Below the pieces are notes generated by a model that saw only the letters and a list, made by a program, of their open reading frames with translations, ran no database searches and was not told the origin of the DNA. A program made the translations under genes and the position numbers. Positions 1 to 7,384 of a DNA stretch of 64,000 bases are shown in pieces (the stretch's first letter is position 1; each line of letters opens with the position of its first letter). The stretch comes from Bordetella genomosp. 9 (GTDB taxonomy: Bacteria; Pseudomonadota; Gammaproteobacteria; Burkholderiales; Burkholderiaceae_B), in contig NZ_CP021109.1 of the NCBI RefSeq assembly GCF_002119725.1, forward strand, positions 4,402,001 through 4,466,000, read 5' to 3'.

Positions 1-796
1 TCAAAGGGCGGCGGGCGGCGACTTCGTAAGCACTGGACGGAATCGGGTTGACTGACTCAGGCCGCACCCTTAGCTCTACTCCATGTTCGAAGGCCTTTTG
101 GAGGACATACCGCGCATAGTCGAACCAAGACGTCTCGCCCGCTGCGACGAGGTGATAGGTACCTCCAAGTTCCGGGGTCCGAAGCAGACGAGCTATCAGA
201 TGTGCTGTCACATCCGCGATGAGATCCGCACCCGTCGGCGCGCCAACTTGGTCATCGATTACGGAAAGGCTATCCCGCTCCCGGGCCAGCCGCAGCATCG
301 TCTTGGCGAAGTTCCGTCCGCGTGCGGCATAAACCCAGCTGGTGCGTAGAATCAGATGCACTCCGGCCGCCTTCCGGATTTGCTGCTCACCTTCCAGTTT
401 GGTGCTGCCATAGACACTTAGTGGCTTTGTGGGATCGCTTTCCGTCCAAGGTCGCGTCCCGCTGCCGTCAAAAACGTAATCGGTGGAATAGTGCACCAGC
501 AGAGCGCCGCTGGCCGCAGCTTCTCGAGCCAGAACGGCAGGACCCGTCACATTCACTGCACGCGCCGTGTCCGGCTCCTCTTCTGCCTTGTCCACAGTCG
601 TGTACGCCGCCGCATTGACGATGACGTCCGGCGCAACCGCTTTTACCGTGTCGGCAAGGCGGTGTGTGTCGGTGAGATCCCCGCACAAGCCGATTTCGCC
701 ATCCCGGCCTAAAGCCACGAGCTCCCCCAGCGGCGCCAACGACCGTTGGAGCTCCCAGCCTACCTGACCGTTCTTGCCTAGCAGAAGGATCTTCAC
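1..796 (-). CDS. rmlD: dTDP-4-dehydrorhamnose reductase, 3' end cut by window edge
   Basis: NAD(P)H-dependent reduction of dTDP-4-dehydro-L-rhamnose to dTDP-L-rhamnose, the last step of rhamnose nucleotide synthesis in the cytoplasm. Translation from a GTG at 796 gives MKILLLGKNGQVGWEL, with the GxNGQVG nucleotide-binding loop, then NAAAYTAVDKAE, the active-site STDYVFDG stretch, and YGSTKLEGE carrying the YxxxK motif. About 265 residues are present; the reading frame is still open at base 1 (…AARRPL), so roughly 25 residues lie outside the window. The GTG overlaps the rmlB stop (GTGA), showing translational coupling. Identification is firm because the signature motifs are in the usual order. 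Confidence 0.93.
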   Translation of the reverse strand, partial: MKILLLGKNGQVGWELQRSLAPLGELVALGRDGEIGLCGDLTDTHRLADTVKAVAPDVIVNAAAYTTVDKAEEEPDTARAVNVTGPAVLAREAAASGALLVHYSTDYVFDGSGTRPWTESDPTKPLSVYGSTKLEGEQQIRKAAGVHLILRTSWVYAARGRNFAKTMLRLARERDSLSVIDDQVGAPTGADLIADVTAHLIARLLRTPELGGTYHLVAAGETSWFDYARYVLQKAFEHGVELRVRPESVNPIPSSAYEVAARRPL

Positions 797-1863
797 TGTT
801 GCCGGCCCGCGTAGTTCTTTTCGATCCACTGCTGATAGGCGCCGCTTTGCACGTTGGCCGTCCAGCTGGTGTTCTCCAGATACCACGCTACGGTCTTGCG
901 GATGCCGGACTCGAAGGTTTCGGCCGGCTTCCACCCCAGCTCGCGCTCGATTTTGCGTGCGTCGATCGCATACCGGCGATCATGGCCCGGCCGATCACGA
1001 ACGAACTCAATCTGCTCAGCGTATGAGCGGCCATCGGCGCGAGGCTTCAATTCGTCCAGAATCGCGCAAATCGTTTTGACGACTTCGATGTTTGGCTTCT
1101 CGTTCCAACCACCGACATTGTAAGTTTCGCCGGGCTTCCCTGAAGCAAGGACGGTCCGAATGGCTGAGCAGTGATCCTTTACGTACAGCCAGTCGCGAAT
1201 TTGTTGGCCATCACCATAGATGGGCAGCGATTTTCCGCTGATAGCGTTCAGAATGACCAAAGGAATCAGTTTTTCCGGAAAGTGATACGGGCCGTAGTTG
1301 TTGCTGCAGTTCGTCGTCAGGACAGGCAGGCCGTATGTGTGATGCCATGCGCGCACCAGATGATCGGAAGCCGCCTTGCTCGCGGAGTACGGGCTGTTCG
1401 GCTCGTAGGGATTCGTCTCCGCGAAGGGGGGATCGTCCGCCTCGAGAGAGCCATACACCTCGTCCGTAGATACGTGCAAAAAGCGGAAGGCACTTCTTTC
1501 CGCCGGTGGAAGGCCCGCCCAATATGTACGCACACTTTCGAGCAGGCTGAACGTACCCACGACGTTCGTCTGAATGAAGTCACCCGGCCCGTCAATGGAA
1601 CGGTCCACGTGCGACTCTGCCGCGAAATTTACAACTGCCCGTGGCTTGTGCTCGCTCAGCAGTCGAGACATGACTGTACGATCCCCGATATCCGCTCGCA
1701 CGAACGTATATCCGGGCCGCCCCGAAACGGACGCCAAAGTTTCAAGATTTCCGGCGTACGTCAACTTGTCGACGTTCACCAACGGCTCGTCGGTTTCACC
1801 GAACCAGTCCAACACGTAATTTCCGCCGATGAAACCGGCACCACCCGTTACCAAAATCGTCAT
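793..1863 (-). CDS. rmlB: dTDP-glucose 4,6-dehydratase
   Basis: Converts dTDP-glucose to dTDP-4-keto-6-deoxyglucose using bound NAD+, the second step of dTDP-rhamnose synthesis. The 356-residue protein begins MTILVTGGAGFIGGNYV, with the GxxGxxG Rossmann loop. It continues with NFAAESHVDRSIDGP, the catalytic STDEVYGSLE segment and YSASKAASDHLV (YxxxK), all typical of short-chain dehydratases of this family, and ends at normal length. The frame can be extended upstream, but the ATG at 1863 is where homology begins. It is downstream of the glycosyltransferase by 2 bases and overlaps rmlD by 4 bases, so the four genes form one O-antigen/LPS operon. rmlA and rmlC are not in the window. Confidence 0.96.
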   Translation of the reverse strand: MTILVTGGAGFIGGNYVLDWFGETDEPLVNVDKLTYAGNLETLASVSGRPGYTFVRADIGDRTVMSRLLSEHKPRAVVNFAAESHVDRSIDGPGDFIQTNVVGTFSLLESVRTYWAGLPPAERSAFRFLHVSTDEVYGSLEADDPPFAETNPYEPNSPYSASKAASDHLVRAWHHTYGLPVLTTNCSNNYGPYHFPEKLIPLVILNAISGKSLPIYGDGQQIRDWLYVKDHCSAIRTVLASGKPGETYNVGGWNEKPNIEVVKTICAILDELKPRADGRSYAEQIEFVRDRPGHDRRYAIDARKIERELGWKPAETFESGIRKTVAWYLENTSWTANVQSGAYQQWIEKNYAGRQQ

Positions 1864-1865
1864 AG

Positions 1866-2840
1866 CTACAGTTTCTTGAAAAAGGCGGCCACGAGAAGGC
1901 CGATATTGCCGCCGAAGGTTTGGCGATAAACGCCTGAACGCTTTAATCCTGCAAGGCGGCGCACGATACCACCATGGCGAGAGGTGTCGAATTCTTCGAA
2001 AATTCTCTGCTGAGGGGCTGGAAGTTGATCTGCAATGCGGCGTATGCCTGCCACGTTTGCGTCTATCCAATGTCGCAATTGCCCTTGCATCAGCAGCCGG
2101 ACGCGCGCCAGCCGCGCTGAGATGCCTTGATTGGATCCTATGAGATTGCCGCCATGCTGTCTGTACAGGAGTGACGGTTCCGGGTCGTATACAACTTGGC
2201 CGCCGGCCGCGCTGATGGCGACATAGGTCCACCAATCGTGCGCGACAACGTCCAGATCCGAACCGGCATTCATGAGTACCTGACGGCCCTCGGCGTTGAA
2301 CACCATGGTGTTCCCGCCGCCTACATTTTGCACAAGGGCGTTCCTGAAGTCAGGCTTTTGTGTAAAGAGAGGTGATAAGCCCAATCTTGCTCCGGTCTCA
2401 TCAATTAGCGTCGTCCTGGAACAATACAGCGCAGGACCAGTTGAGGCCAATTTCTCCAACTCCTCGATCGCGCGCTCCAGCTTCCCCTTTGCCCACACGT
2501 CGTCTTGGTCGGAATAAGAGAAATACTCCGCGGAGATTTCCGATCGGCAGACAAGGGAAAGAAAATTTGCGGCAAATCCACGTGATGGACCCCGCACGAC
2601 TTCCATGCGTGCCGGCCCCCAACGCCGATGGTACTCCGATAGAATCTCTAACGTACGGTCACGGGACCCATCATCGGAGACCCAAACCTTCCAGTTCCCG
2701 TAGGTCTGGGCCGAGATGGAGTCCAATTGCTCCCGAATGAAGCGCTCGCCGTTATAGGTACATAGCAGGATCGCCACGTGTGGCCCTGATTGCGGCGGAA
2801 AATCACTAGACGTTGACATTCCTGCACTATCCGTACTCAA
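1866..2840 (-). CDS. Family 2 glycosyltransferase (probable rhamnosyl- or sugar transferase)
   Basis: GT-A fold transferase expected to add a sugar, plausibly rhamnose given the rml neighbours, to a lipid-linked glycan at the inner membrane. Near the N-terminus it shows HVAILLCTYNGERFIREQL and VSDDGSRDRT, the nucleotide-sugar site of GT2 enzymes, then YSDQDDVWAKGKL, containing the metal-binding acidic motif. The C-terminal part is less conserved. Two starts are possible: a TTG at 2840 that overlaps the stop of the upstream gene (TTGA), and an ATG at 2819 that would remove seven residues. The ATG has a purine-rich stretch too close to it to act as a good ribosome site. Sugar specificity cannot be read from sequence. 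Confidence 0.82.
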   Translation of the reverse strand: MSTDSAGMSTSSDFPPQSGPHVAILLCTYNGERFIREQLDSISAQTYGNWKVWVSDDGSRDRTLEILSEYHRRWGPARMEVVRGPSRGFAANFLSLVCRSEISAEYFSYSDQDDVWAKGKLERAIEELEKLASTGPALYCSRTTLIDETGARLGLSPLFTQKPDFRNALVQNVGGGNTMVFNAEGRQVLMNAGSDLDVVAHDWWTYVAISAAGGQVVYDPEPSLLYRQHGGNLIGSNQGISARLARVRLLMQGQLRHWIDANVAGIRRIADQLPAPQQRIFEEFDTSRHGGIVRRLAGLKRSGVYRQTFGGNIGLLVAAFFKKL

Positions 2841-3943
2841 CCCTCGTCAGCCTCTTTCTTGACCATAAGCCAACGCGGCGTCGCGAACTTGACCAATTTG
2901 CGATACAGCGCTAGATAAACGATCGAAAACAACGCCACAAACCCCATCAACACATATTCGTACTGCCAGAACAAAACCGCCGGAATGACGGCCAGCGACG
3001 AAAGCACCCACAGATACGGCGAGGTCATCGCATTACGCTGGATCTTATGCCTGGCTTCGGTGGACCCGATGGCCCAGCGCACCAGCCGCTTATAAACCAG
3101 CATGTGCAGATGCACACCATCCGGCACCCCAGGGGACCGCCCCCGCAGCCACCGTTTCCGGTAAATCGAAAACAAGGTCTCGAACACCGGATAAATGCAG
3201 AGCAGCAGGGGAAACCATGCCGACACCTCCGGATGCCGGTACAGCATCAGCACCGACAATTCGCCGATCATGAACCCAATGAAATACGCGCCGCCGTCGC
3301 CCAGGAAAATCAGCCCGCGGGGATAATTCCAGATCAGAAACCCGCCGATGGCGCCCATCATCCCGACGGACGCCACCACCAGCAGGCGATCGCCCAGGTA
3401 GTACGACACGTATGCCATACCTGCCAGGATCATGGCCGATACGACGGCGGCAAGGCCGTTGTATCCGTCGATGATGTTGATGGCGTTGGCCGCGCCGCCC
3501 ACGGCGATCATGGTGCAGACCAGCGAAATCGCCCAGAACTGCAGCAGCCAGTCCACGCCGATGATATCCAGCCGAACGACGGCCGCGTCCAGCAGATAGT
3601 AGCCCAGGGCGCCGGCGAGCATGGCCAGCAGCAGCCGAACCAGGGCGCGGACCCGCTTGGTCAGGTCTTCCGCCAGCCCGCCCAGGAAAGCCGGCATGCC
3701 GGCGAGCAGCAGCAGCAGCAACGGCTTGAGCAGGGCCGGCTCGCGCCATGCCGCGGCGCCGGCCACAACGAGCATCGCCACGACCAGGGCGATTCCCCCC
3801 ACGCGCGGAACGGGGCGCACGTGGTACTTCTGCACGCCGGTCATGTCGCTGTCCGCGGTGTACCTTGCATGCAAATGCCCATACCGGAGCGTCAGCAGCG
3901 TGATGGCTGCGGACACGAGAAAGGCGATGGACACGTAAAGCAT
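2837..3943 (-). CDS. WecA/WbpL-like undecaprenyl-phosphate glycosyl-1-phosphate transferase
   Basis: Polytopic inner-membrane enzyme that starts O-antigen or similar glycan synthesis by moving a sugar-1-phosphate from a UDP-sugar to undecaprenyl phosphate. The 368-residue protein has about ten hydrophobic segments. The MraY/WecA family landmarks are GGLAEDLTK (the acidic loop), ANAINIIDGYNGLA, FLGDGGAYFIGF and the cytoplasmic VHLHMLVYKR loop near residue 280. It is the first gene in this minus-strand operon, with about 500 bases of non-coding DNA upstream. WecA (GlcNAc) and WbpL (FucNAc/QuiNAc) families are not separable here. Confidence 0.88.
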   Translation of the reverse strand: MLYVSIAFLVSAAITLLTLRYGHLHARYTADSDMTGVQKYHVRPVPRVGGIALVVAMLVVAGAAAWREPALLKPLLLLLLAGMPAFLGGLAEDLTKRVRALVRLLLAMLAGALGYYLLDAAVVRLDIIGVDWLLQFWAISLVCTMIAVGGAANAINIIDGYNGLAAVVSAMILAGMAYVSYYLGDRLLVVASVGMMGAIGGFLIWNYPRGLIFLGDGGAYFIGFMIGELSVLMLYRHPEVSAWFPLLLCIYPVFETLFSIYRKRWLRGRSPGVPDGVHLHMLVYKRLVRWAIGSTEARHKIQRNAMTSPYLWVLSSLAVIPAVLFWQYEYVLMGFVALFSIVYLALYRKLVKFATPRWLMVKKEADEG

Positions 3944-4441
3944 GAAGGATTACCTACCCTGCGACTCTTCTTTTGCGGTTTATCTAGGGTCGGCTGCGTT
4001 TTCATCGTTGGCGCGCGCCGTGGCAAAGCGGGGCGCGCGGCTCATCATTACCCTACTAGATGGCGGGGCGAATTTTACTTCTTTTCTGCAGGGTCTTCCG
4101 CGCGGGCCGACTTTCTGTATGTCACTGATTTAGAACAAATTGCACGCCGTTCCCACGGTAATGGACCGGGGCATCGCACGCACCGGCATCTACCGGCATG
4201 CGGCGTTCATTTGGTGACATGATTAACAAATAGTATCGGCGGCGCCAGGCCGTCGCGGCCGGAAATCCGCGCAGGCCGGATATTTGCTCTTCTTGGCCGG
4301 CAATTTCCACGCTGCCATTGCGCCTTTATCCATCAGCATTTATTCAGTTTCCAAACGGCGGCGGCGAGGGATTTCGATGTAGCCATTCGGACTGATCAGG
4401 TCCAAAATGGAGAGAAACAAGGTCATATAAAGGAGACAGCC
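3944..4441. other. Intergenic region between divergent O-antigen and coxG-like genes
   Basis: About 500 bases with no convincing coding region. It must hold the promoter of the minus-strand polysaccharide operon and the promoter of the plus-strand coxG-like gene. It is less GC-rich than the flanks in places (around 4040-4140 and 4200-4240). I searched both strands for the ops/JUMPstart core that often precedes polysaccharide operons and did not find it. Confidence 0.6.
4318..4346 (+). promoter_or_regulatory. Candidate sigma-70 promoter for the coxG-like gene
   Basis: TTGCGC at 4318-4323 and TATTCA at 4341-4346 are separated by 17 bases and lie about 95 bases before the ATG at 4442. Each hexamer matches four of six consensus positions. 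This is a sequence match only. Confidence 0.3.
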
Positions 4442-5011
4442 ATGCGCATTTCCGATGCTCAATGGATTCCTGCAACCCAGCACCAGACCTGGGAAGCGCT
4501 GACCGACTGCTCGGTTTTGCGGAAATGCATACCGGGCTGTGTCGAGGTGGAATGCCGCTCGCCGACGGAATATGCCTTCACCGTCCGGGCCAAGGTTGGC
4601 GGACTCGCCGCGGATTACCAGGGCGAGGTGCTGCTTTCCGACGTCAACCCGCCGCATGGCTGTACCTTGGTTTTCGAGGGAAAGGGCAATGCCGCGGGCC
4701 TGGCCATCGGGACCGCGCAGGTCAACCTGACGCCGAAGGACGAAGGGACCCGGCTTTCCTACACGCTCGCGGCCATGGCGGGCGGCAAGCTCGGCGAAGT
4801 GGGTGAAGCGACGCTGTTGAAGGCGGGCCAGAAGATCGTGGAGAAGTTTTTCGCCTCGTTCATCGATTACATGGCCACCCAGCCCCGGCTGGCCCCGCCT
4901 GCCCCGCCTCCGCCGCCCGAACCGCATGGACTGCGCAATTCCCGCTGGTCCTGGGCCGTGGTCACGGCGCTGATTCTGGTGTTCGTGGGCTATCACGCTT
5001 TCTTTACCTGA
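4442..5011 (+). CDS. CoxG-like SRPBCC protein with C-terminal membrane anchor
   Basis: 189 residues. The first ~150 form an SRPBCC/CoxG fold (MRISDAQWIPATQHQTWEAL, then SVLRKCIPGC and FTVRAKVGGLAADYQGE). This is the carbon-monoxide dehydrogenase subunit G family, linked elsewhere to assembly or membrane attachment of molybdenum hydroxylases. A proline-rich linker (APPAPPPPPEP) leads to one C-terminal membrane helix (WAVVTALILVFVGYHAFF), so the domain should sit on the cytoplasmic face. The start has a good ribosome site (AAGGAG, 7-8 bases upstream). No molybdenum hydroxylase genes are nearby, so the partner is unknown. Confidence 0.85.
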   Translation: MRISDAQWIPATQHQTWEALTDCSVLRKCIPGCVEVECRSPTEYAFTVRAKVGGLAADYQGEVLLSDVNPPHGCTLVFEGKGNAAGLAIGTAQVNLTPKDEGTRLSYTLAAMAGGKLGEVGEATLLKAGQKIVEKFFASFIDYMATQPRLAPPAPPPPPEPHGLRNSRWSWAVVTALILVFVGYHAFFT

Positions 5012-5168
5012 TCGCCTGCGTCCCAACCAACGGCACCCGGCGGCCGGGGAGCCGATGCGGCATGGATGCGCACAACAGCGCCCGTTCCCGGCCCGCAAAA
5101 AACGGAGTGTTGAACCCCACCGCCGGTGTATGCTCCAGACCTTCGCGCCACATAGACCCCGGGGTTTT

Positions 5169-6059
5169 ATGCGCAGCCGTGATCTGACCGATTTGCTCGT
5201 GTTGGCCGCCGTCTGGGGCGGCTCGTTCCTCTTCATGCGCGTTGCGGTGCCGGAGTTCGGCCCAGGCCCGCTGATGGAATTGCGCGTTGGACTCGCGGCC
5301 CTTGCGCTGCTGGCCGCGGTGGCGTGGCGCGGCGGCTTTTCCATCATCGCGCGGCACTGGAAGGCGATTCTGCTGGTGGGCGCGTTCAACGCTGCCCTTC
5401 CCTTTCTGCTCTACGGCTACGCCGCGCAACGCTTGGGCGCGGGTTTCCTGGCAATTTCCAATGCGGTGACCCCGATGTGGGGTGCGGTGATAGGGCTGGT
5501 GTGGATGCGCGACCGCCTGCCCGCCCTGCGCGTGCTGGGCCTGGCGATCGGCTTCGCGGGCATCATCGTGCTCGTCTGGGACAAGTTCGATTTCGGCGAT
5601 GGCGGCACGGGCTTGCCCGTGCTGGCCGCGCTGGTGGCGCCGATCTGCTATGGCGTCGCGGCCAACGCGACGAAGCGGTATCTGACGGGCGTGGACGCCC
5701 TGAGCAGCGCGACCGGCAGCATGATCGCGGCGGCCTTGCTGCTGCTGCCGCTCGCGGCCTTCACATGGCCGGAAGCGCCGGTTTCGGTTCCGGCGTGGGC
5801 CTCGACCGTGGCGCTGGCGCTCGTCTGTACGGCGATGGCTTATGTGATGTTTTTCCGCTTGATCGCCAGCGTGGGTCCCACCGCGGCGGTGAGCGTGACC
5901 TTTCTGGTGCCGGTGTTCGGCGTGCTATGGGGCACTCTGCTGCTGGACGAAGAAATCACCGGGAGCATCGTGCTGGGCGCGGCGATCATCCTGGCCGGCA
6001 CGGCGCTGGCGCTGGGGCTCGTCAAGAAGCCGCGCGAAGCCACGCCGGATTCGCCGTAG
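5169..6059 (+). CDS. EamA/DMT-family transporter
   Basis: Predicted inner-membrane exporter of the drug/metabolite transporter superfamily. The 296 residues contain two EamA repeats of about five helices each. The first starts LTDLLVLAAVWGGSFLFMRVAV and contains the conserved YGYAAQRLGAGFLAISNAVTPMWGAVIG; the second ends with SVTFLVPVFGVLWGTLLLDEEITGSIVLGAAIILAG, the usual family ending. The frame is open further upstream, but the ATG at 5169 places the first helix correctly. No strong ribosome site is visible. The substrate cannot be inferred; relatives export amino acids and metabolites. It converges with the thiolase gene. Confidence 0.85.
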   Translation: MRSRDLTDLLVLAAVWGGSFLFMRVAVPEFGPGPLMELRVGLAALALLAAVAWRGGFSIIARHWKAILLVGAFNAALPFLLYGYAAQRLGAGFLAISNAVTPMWGAVIGLVWMRDRLPALRVLGLAIGFAGIIVLVWDKFDFGDGGTGLPVLAALVAPICYGVAANATKRYLTGVDALSSATGSMIAAALLLLPLAAFTWPEAPVSVPAWASTVALALVCTAMAYVMFFRLIASVGPTAAVSVTFLVPVFGVLWGTLLLDEEITGSIVLGAAIILAGTALALGLVKKPREATPDSP

Positions 6060-6114
6060 GCGAAATGCGGTGCGGCCATGCAAGGCCCCATCACGAACCG
6101 CTGACGCGCCGCGC

Positions 6115-7314
6115 CTACACGCGCTCGAATATCCCTGCTGCGCCCATCCCCGTTCCGACGCACATCGTCACCATCCCGTACCTGCCCTGCCGCCGCCGCA
6201 GGCCGTGGACGACCGTGGCCGCCCGGATGGCGCCGGTGGCGCCGAGCGGATGGCCCAGCGCGATGGCGCCGCCCAGCGGATTGACGCGCGCCGGATCGAG
6301 TCCCAGTTCGTTGATCACCGCCAGCGATTGGGCCGCGAAGGCTTCGTTCAATTCGATCCAGTCCATATCCTGCACCTGCAGCCCTGCCTGGCGCAGGACG
6401 GCGGGAATGGCTTCCCGCGGACCGATGCCCATGATCTCGGGCGGCACCCCGCGCACGGCGAAGGAGACGAAGCGCGCCAGCGGCGTCAGGCCGTGGTCGC
6501 GCACGGCCCGCTCGGAAGCCAGGATCAGGGCGCCCGCGCCGTCCGACGTCTGGGAGCTGTTGCCGGCCGTGACGCTGCCACGCGCCGCGAATACCGGCTT
6601 CAGTTTGGCGAGCGCCTGCGCGGATGTATCCGCGCGAGGGCCTTCGTCCCGGTCGAAGTCGCGCGACGCGGTTTTCAGCTCGCCGGATTGCAGGTCCGCG
6701 TCCCGCGTGACGACCGGCACCGGCGTGATTTCGTCGCCGAACTCACCCGCCTGCTGGGCGGCGATGGCGCGCTGGTGCGATTGCAGCGCAAACGCATCCT
6801 GGGCGTCGCGAGGGATTTTCCATTGTTCGGCCACGCGTTCGGCGGTAAGGCCCATGCCGTACGCGATGCCGACGTCCTCGCCGCTGGCGAAAACCGAAGG
6901 CGAGAAGGAAGGCGCATAGCCCATCATCGGGACCTGGCTCAGCGATTCCACGCCCCCGGCGATGACGACGTCGGCCTCGCCGACGCGGATGCGGTCCGCC
7001 GCCATGGCGACCGCGCTCAGGCCCGATGCGCAGAAGCGGTTGATGGTGATGCCGGGCACGCGATCTGGCAGGCCGGCCAGCAGCACCGCCATGCGGGCGA
7101 CATTCAGGCCTTGCGAGGCCTCGGGGCGCGCGCAGCCGATGATGGCGTCATCGATGGCGGCGGGGTCCAGGCTGGGCGCCTGCGCGACCGCGGCGCGCAG
7201 GATGTGCGCCAGCAGATCATCGGGACGGGTATGGCGCAGCGCGCCCCTGGGGGCCTTCCCCACGGGGGAGCGGGTGGCCGCGACGATGTAGGCGTCTTGC
7301 AAGGTGGTCGGCAT
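6115..7314 (-). CDS. Acetyl-CoA C-acyltransferase (thiolase)
   Basis: Thiolytic cleavage of 3-ketoacyl-CoA to acetyl-CoA and a shortened acyl-CoA, the last beta-oxidation step, in the cytoplasm. The 399 residues show the thiolase triad: nucleophilic Cys in INRFCASGLSAVAMA, His in ALGHPLGATGAIRA, and the second Cys in MCVGTGMGAAGIFE close to the C-terminus. The ATG at 7314 follows CAGGAGACAACG, a good ribosome site. It is 70 bases downstream of the multifunctional beta-oxidation gene, so the two form a fadBA-like operon. Biosynthetic thiolases share these motifs; the neighbour favours degradation. Confidence 0.92.
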   Translation of the reverse strand: MPTTLQDAYIVAATRSPVGKAPRGALRHTRPDDLLAHILRAAVAQAPSLDPAAIDDAIIGCARPEASQGLNVARMAVLLAGLPDRVPGITINRFCASGLSAVAMAADRIRVGEADVVIAGGVESLSQVPMMGYAPSFSPSVFASGEDVGIAYGMGLTAERVAEQWKIPRDAQDAFALQSHQRAIAAQQAGEFGDEITPVPVVTRDADLQSGELKTASRDFDRDEGPRADTSAQALAKLKPVFAARGSVTAGNSSQTSDGAGALILASERAVRDHGLTPLARFVSFAVRGVPPEIMGIGPREAIPAVLRQAGLQVQDMDWIELNEAFAAQSLAVINELGLDPARVNPLGGAIALGHPLGATGAIRAATVVHGLRRRQGRYGMVTMCVGTGMGAAGIFERV

Positions 7315-7384
7315 CGTTGTCTCCTGGCGGCGGCGCGTGGCCGCGCAGCGTATTGGTTCGAAGCGGCCGCAGCCGCGGGCAAGC

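Noticed and set aside
3944..4441. ops/JUMPstart antitermination element upstream of the polysaccharide operon
   Set aside because: The GGCGGTAG core was not found on either strand in this region.
5324..6919. 531-codon plus-strand frame across the transporter end and the opposite strand of the thiolase
   Set aside because: It runs through two real genes in wrong frames; both are well supported by family motifs.
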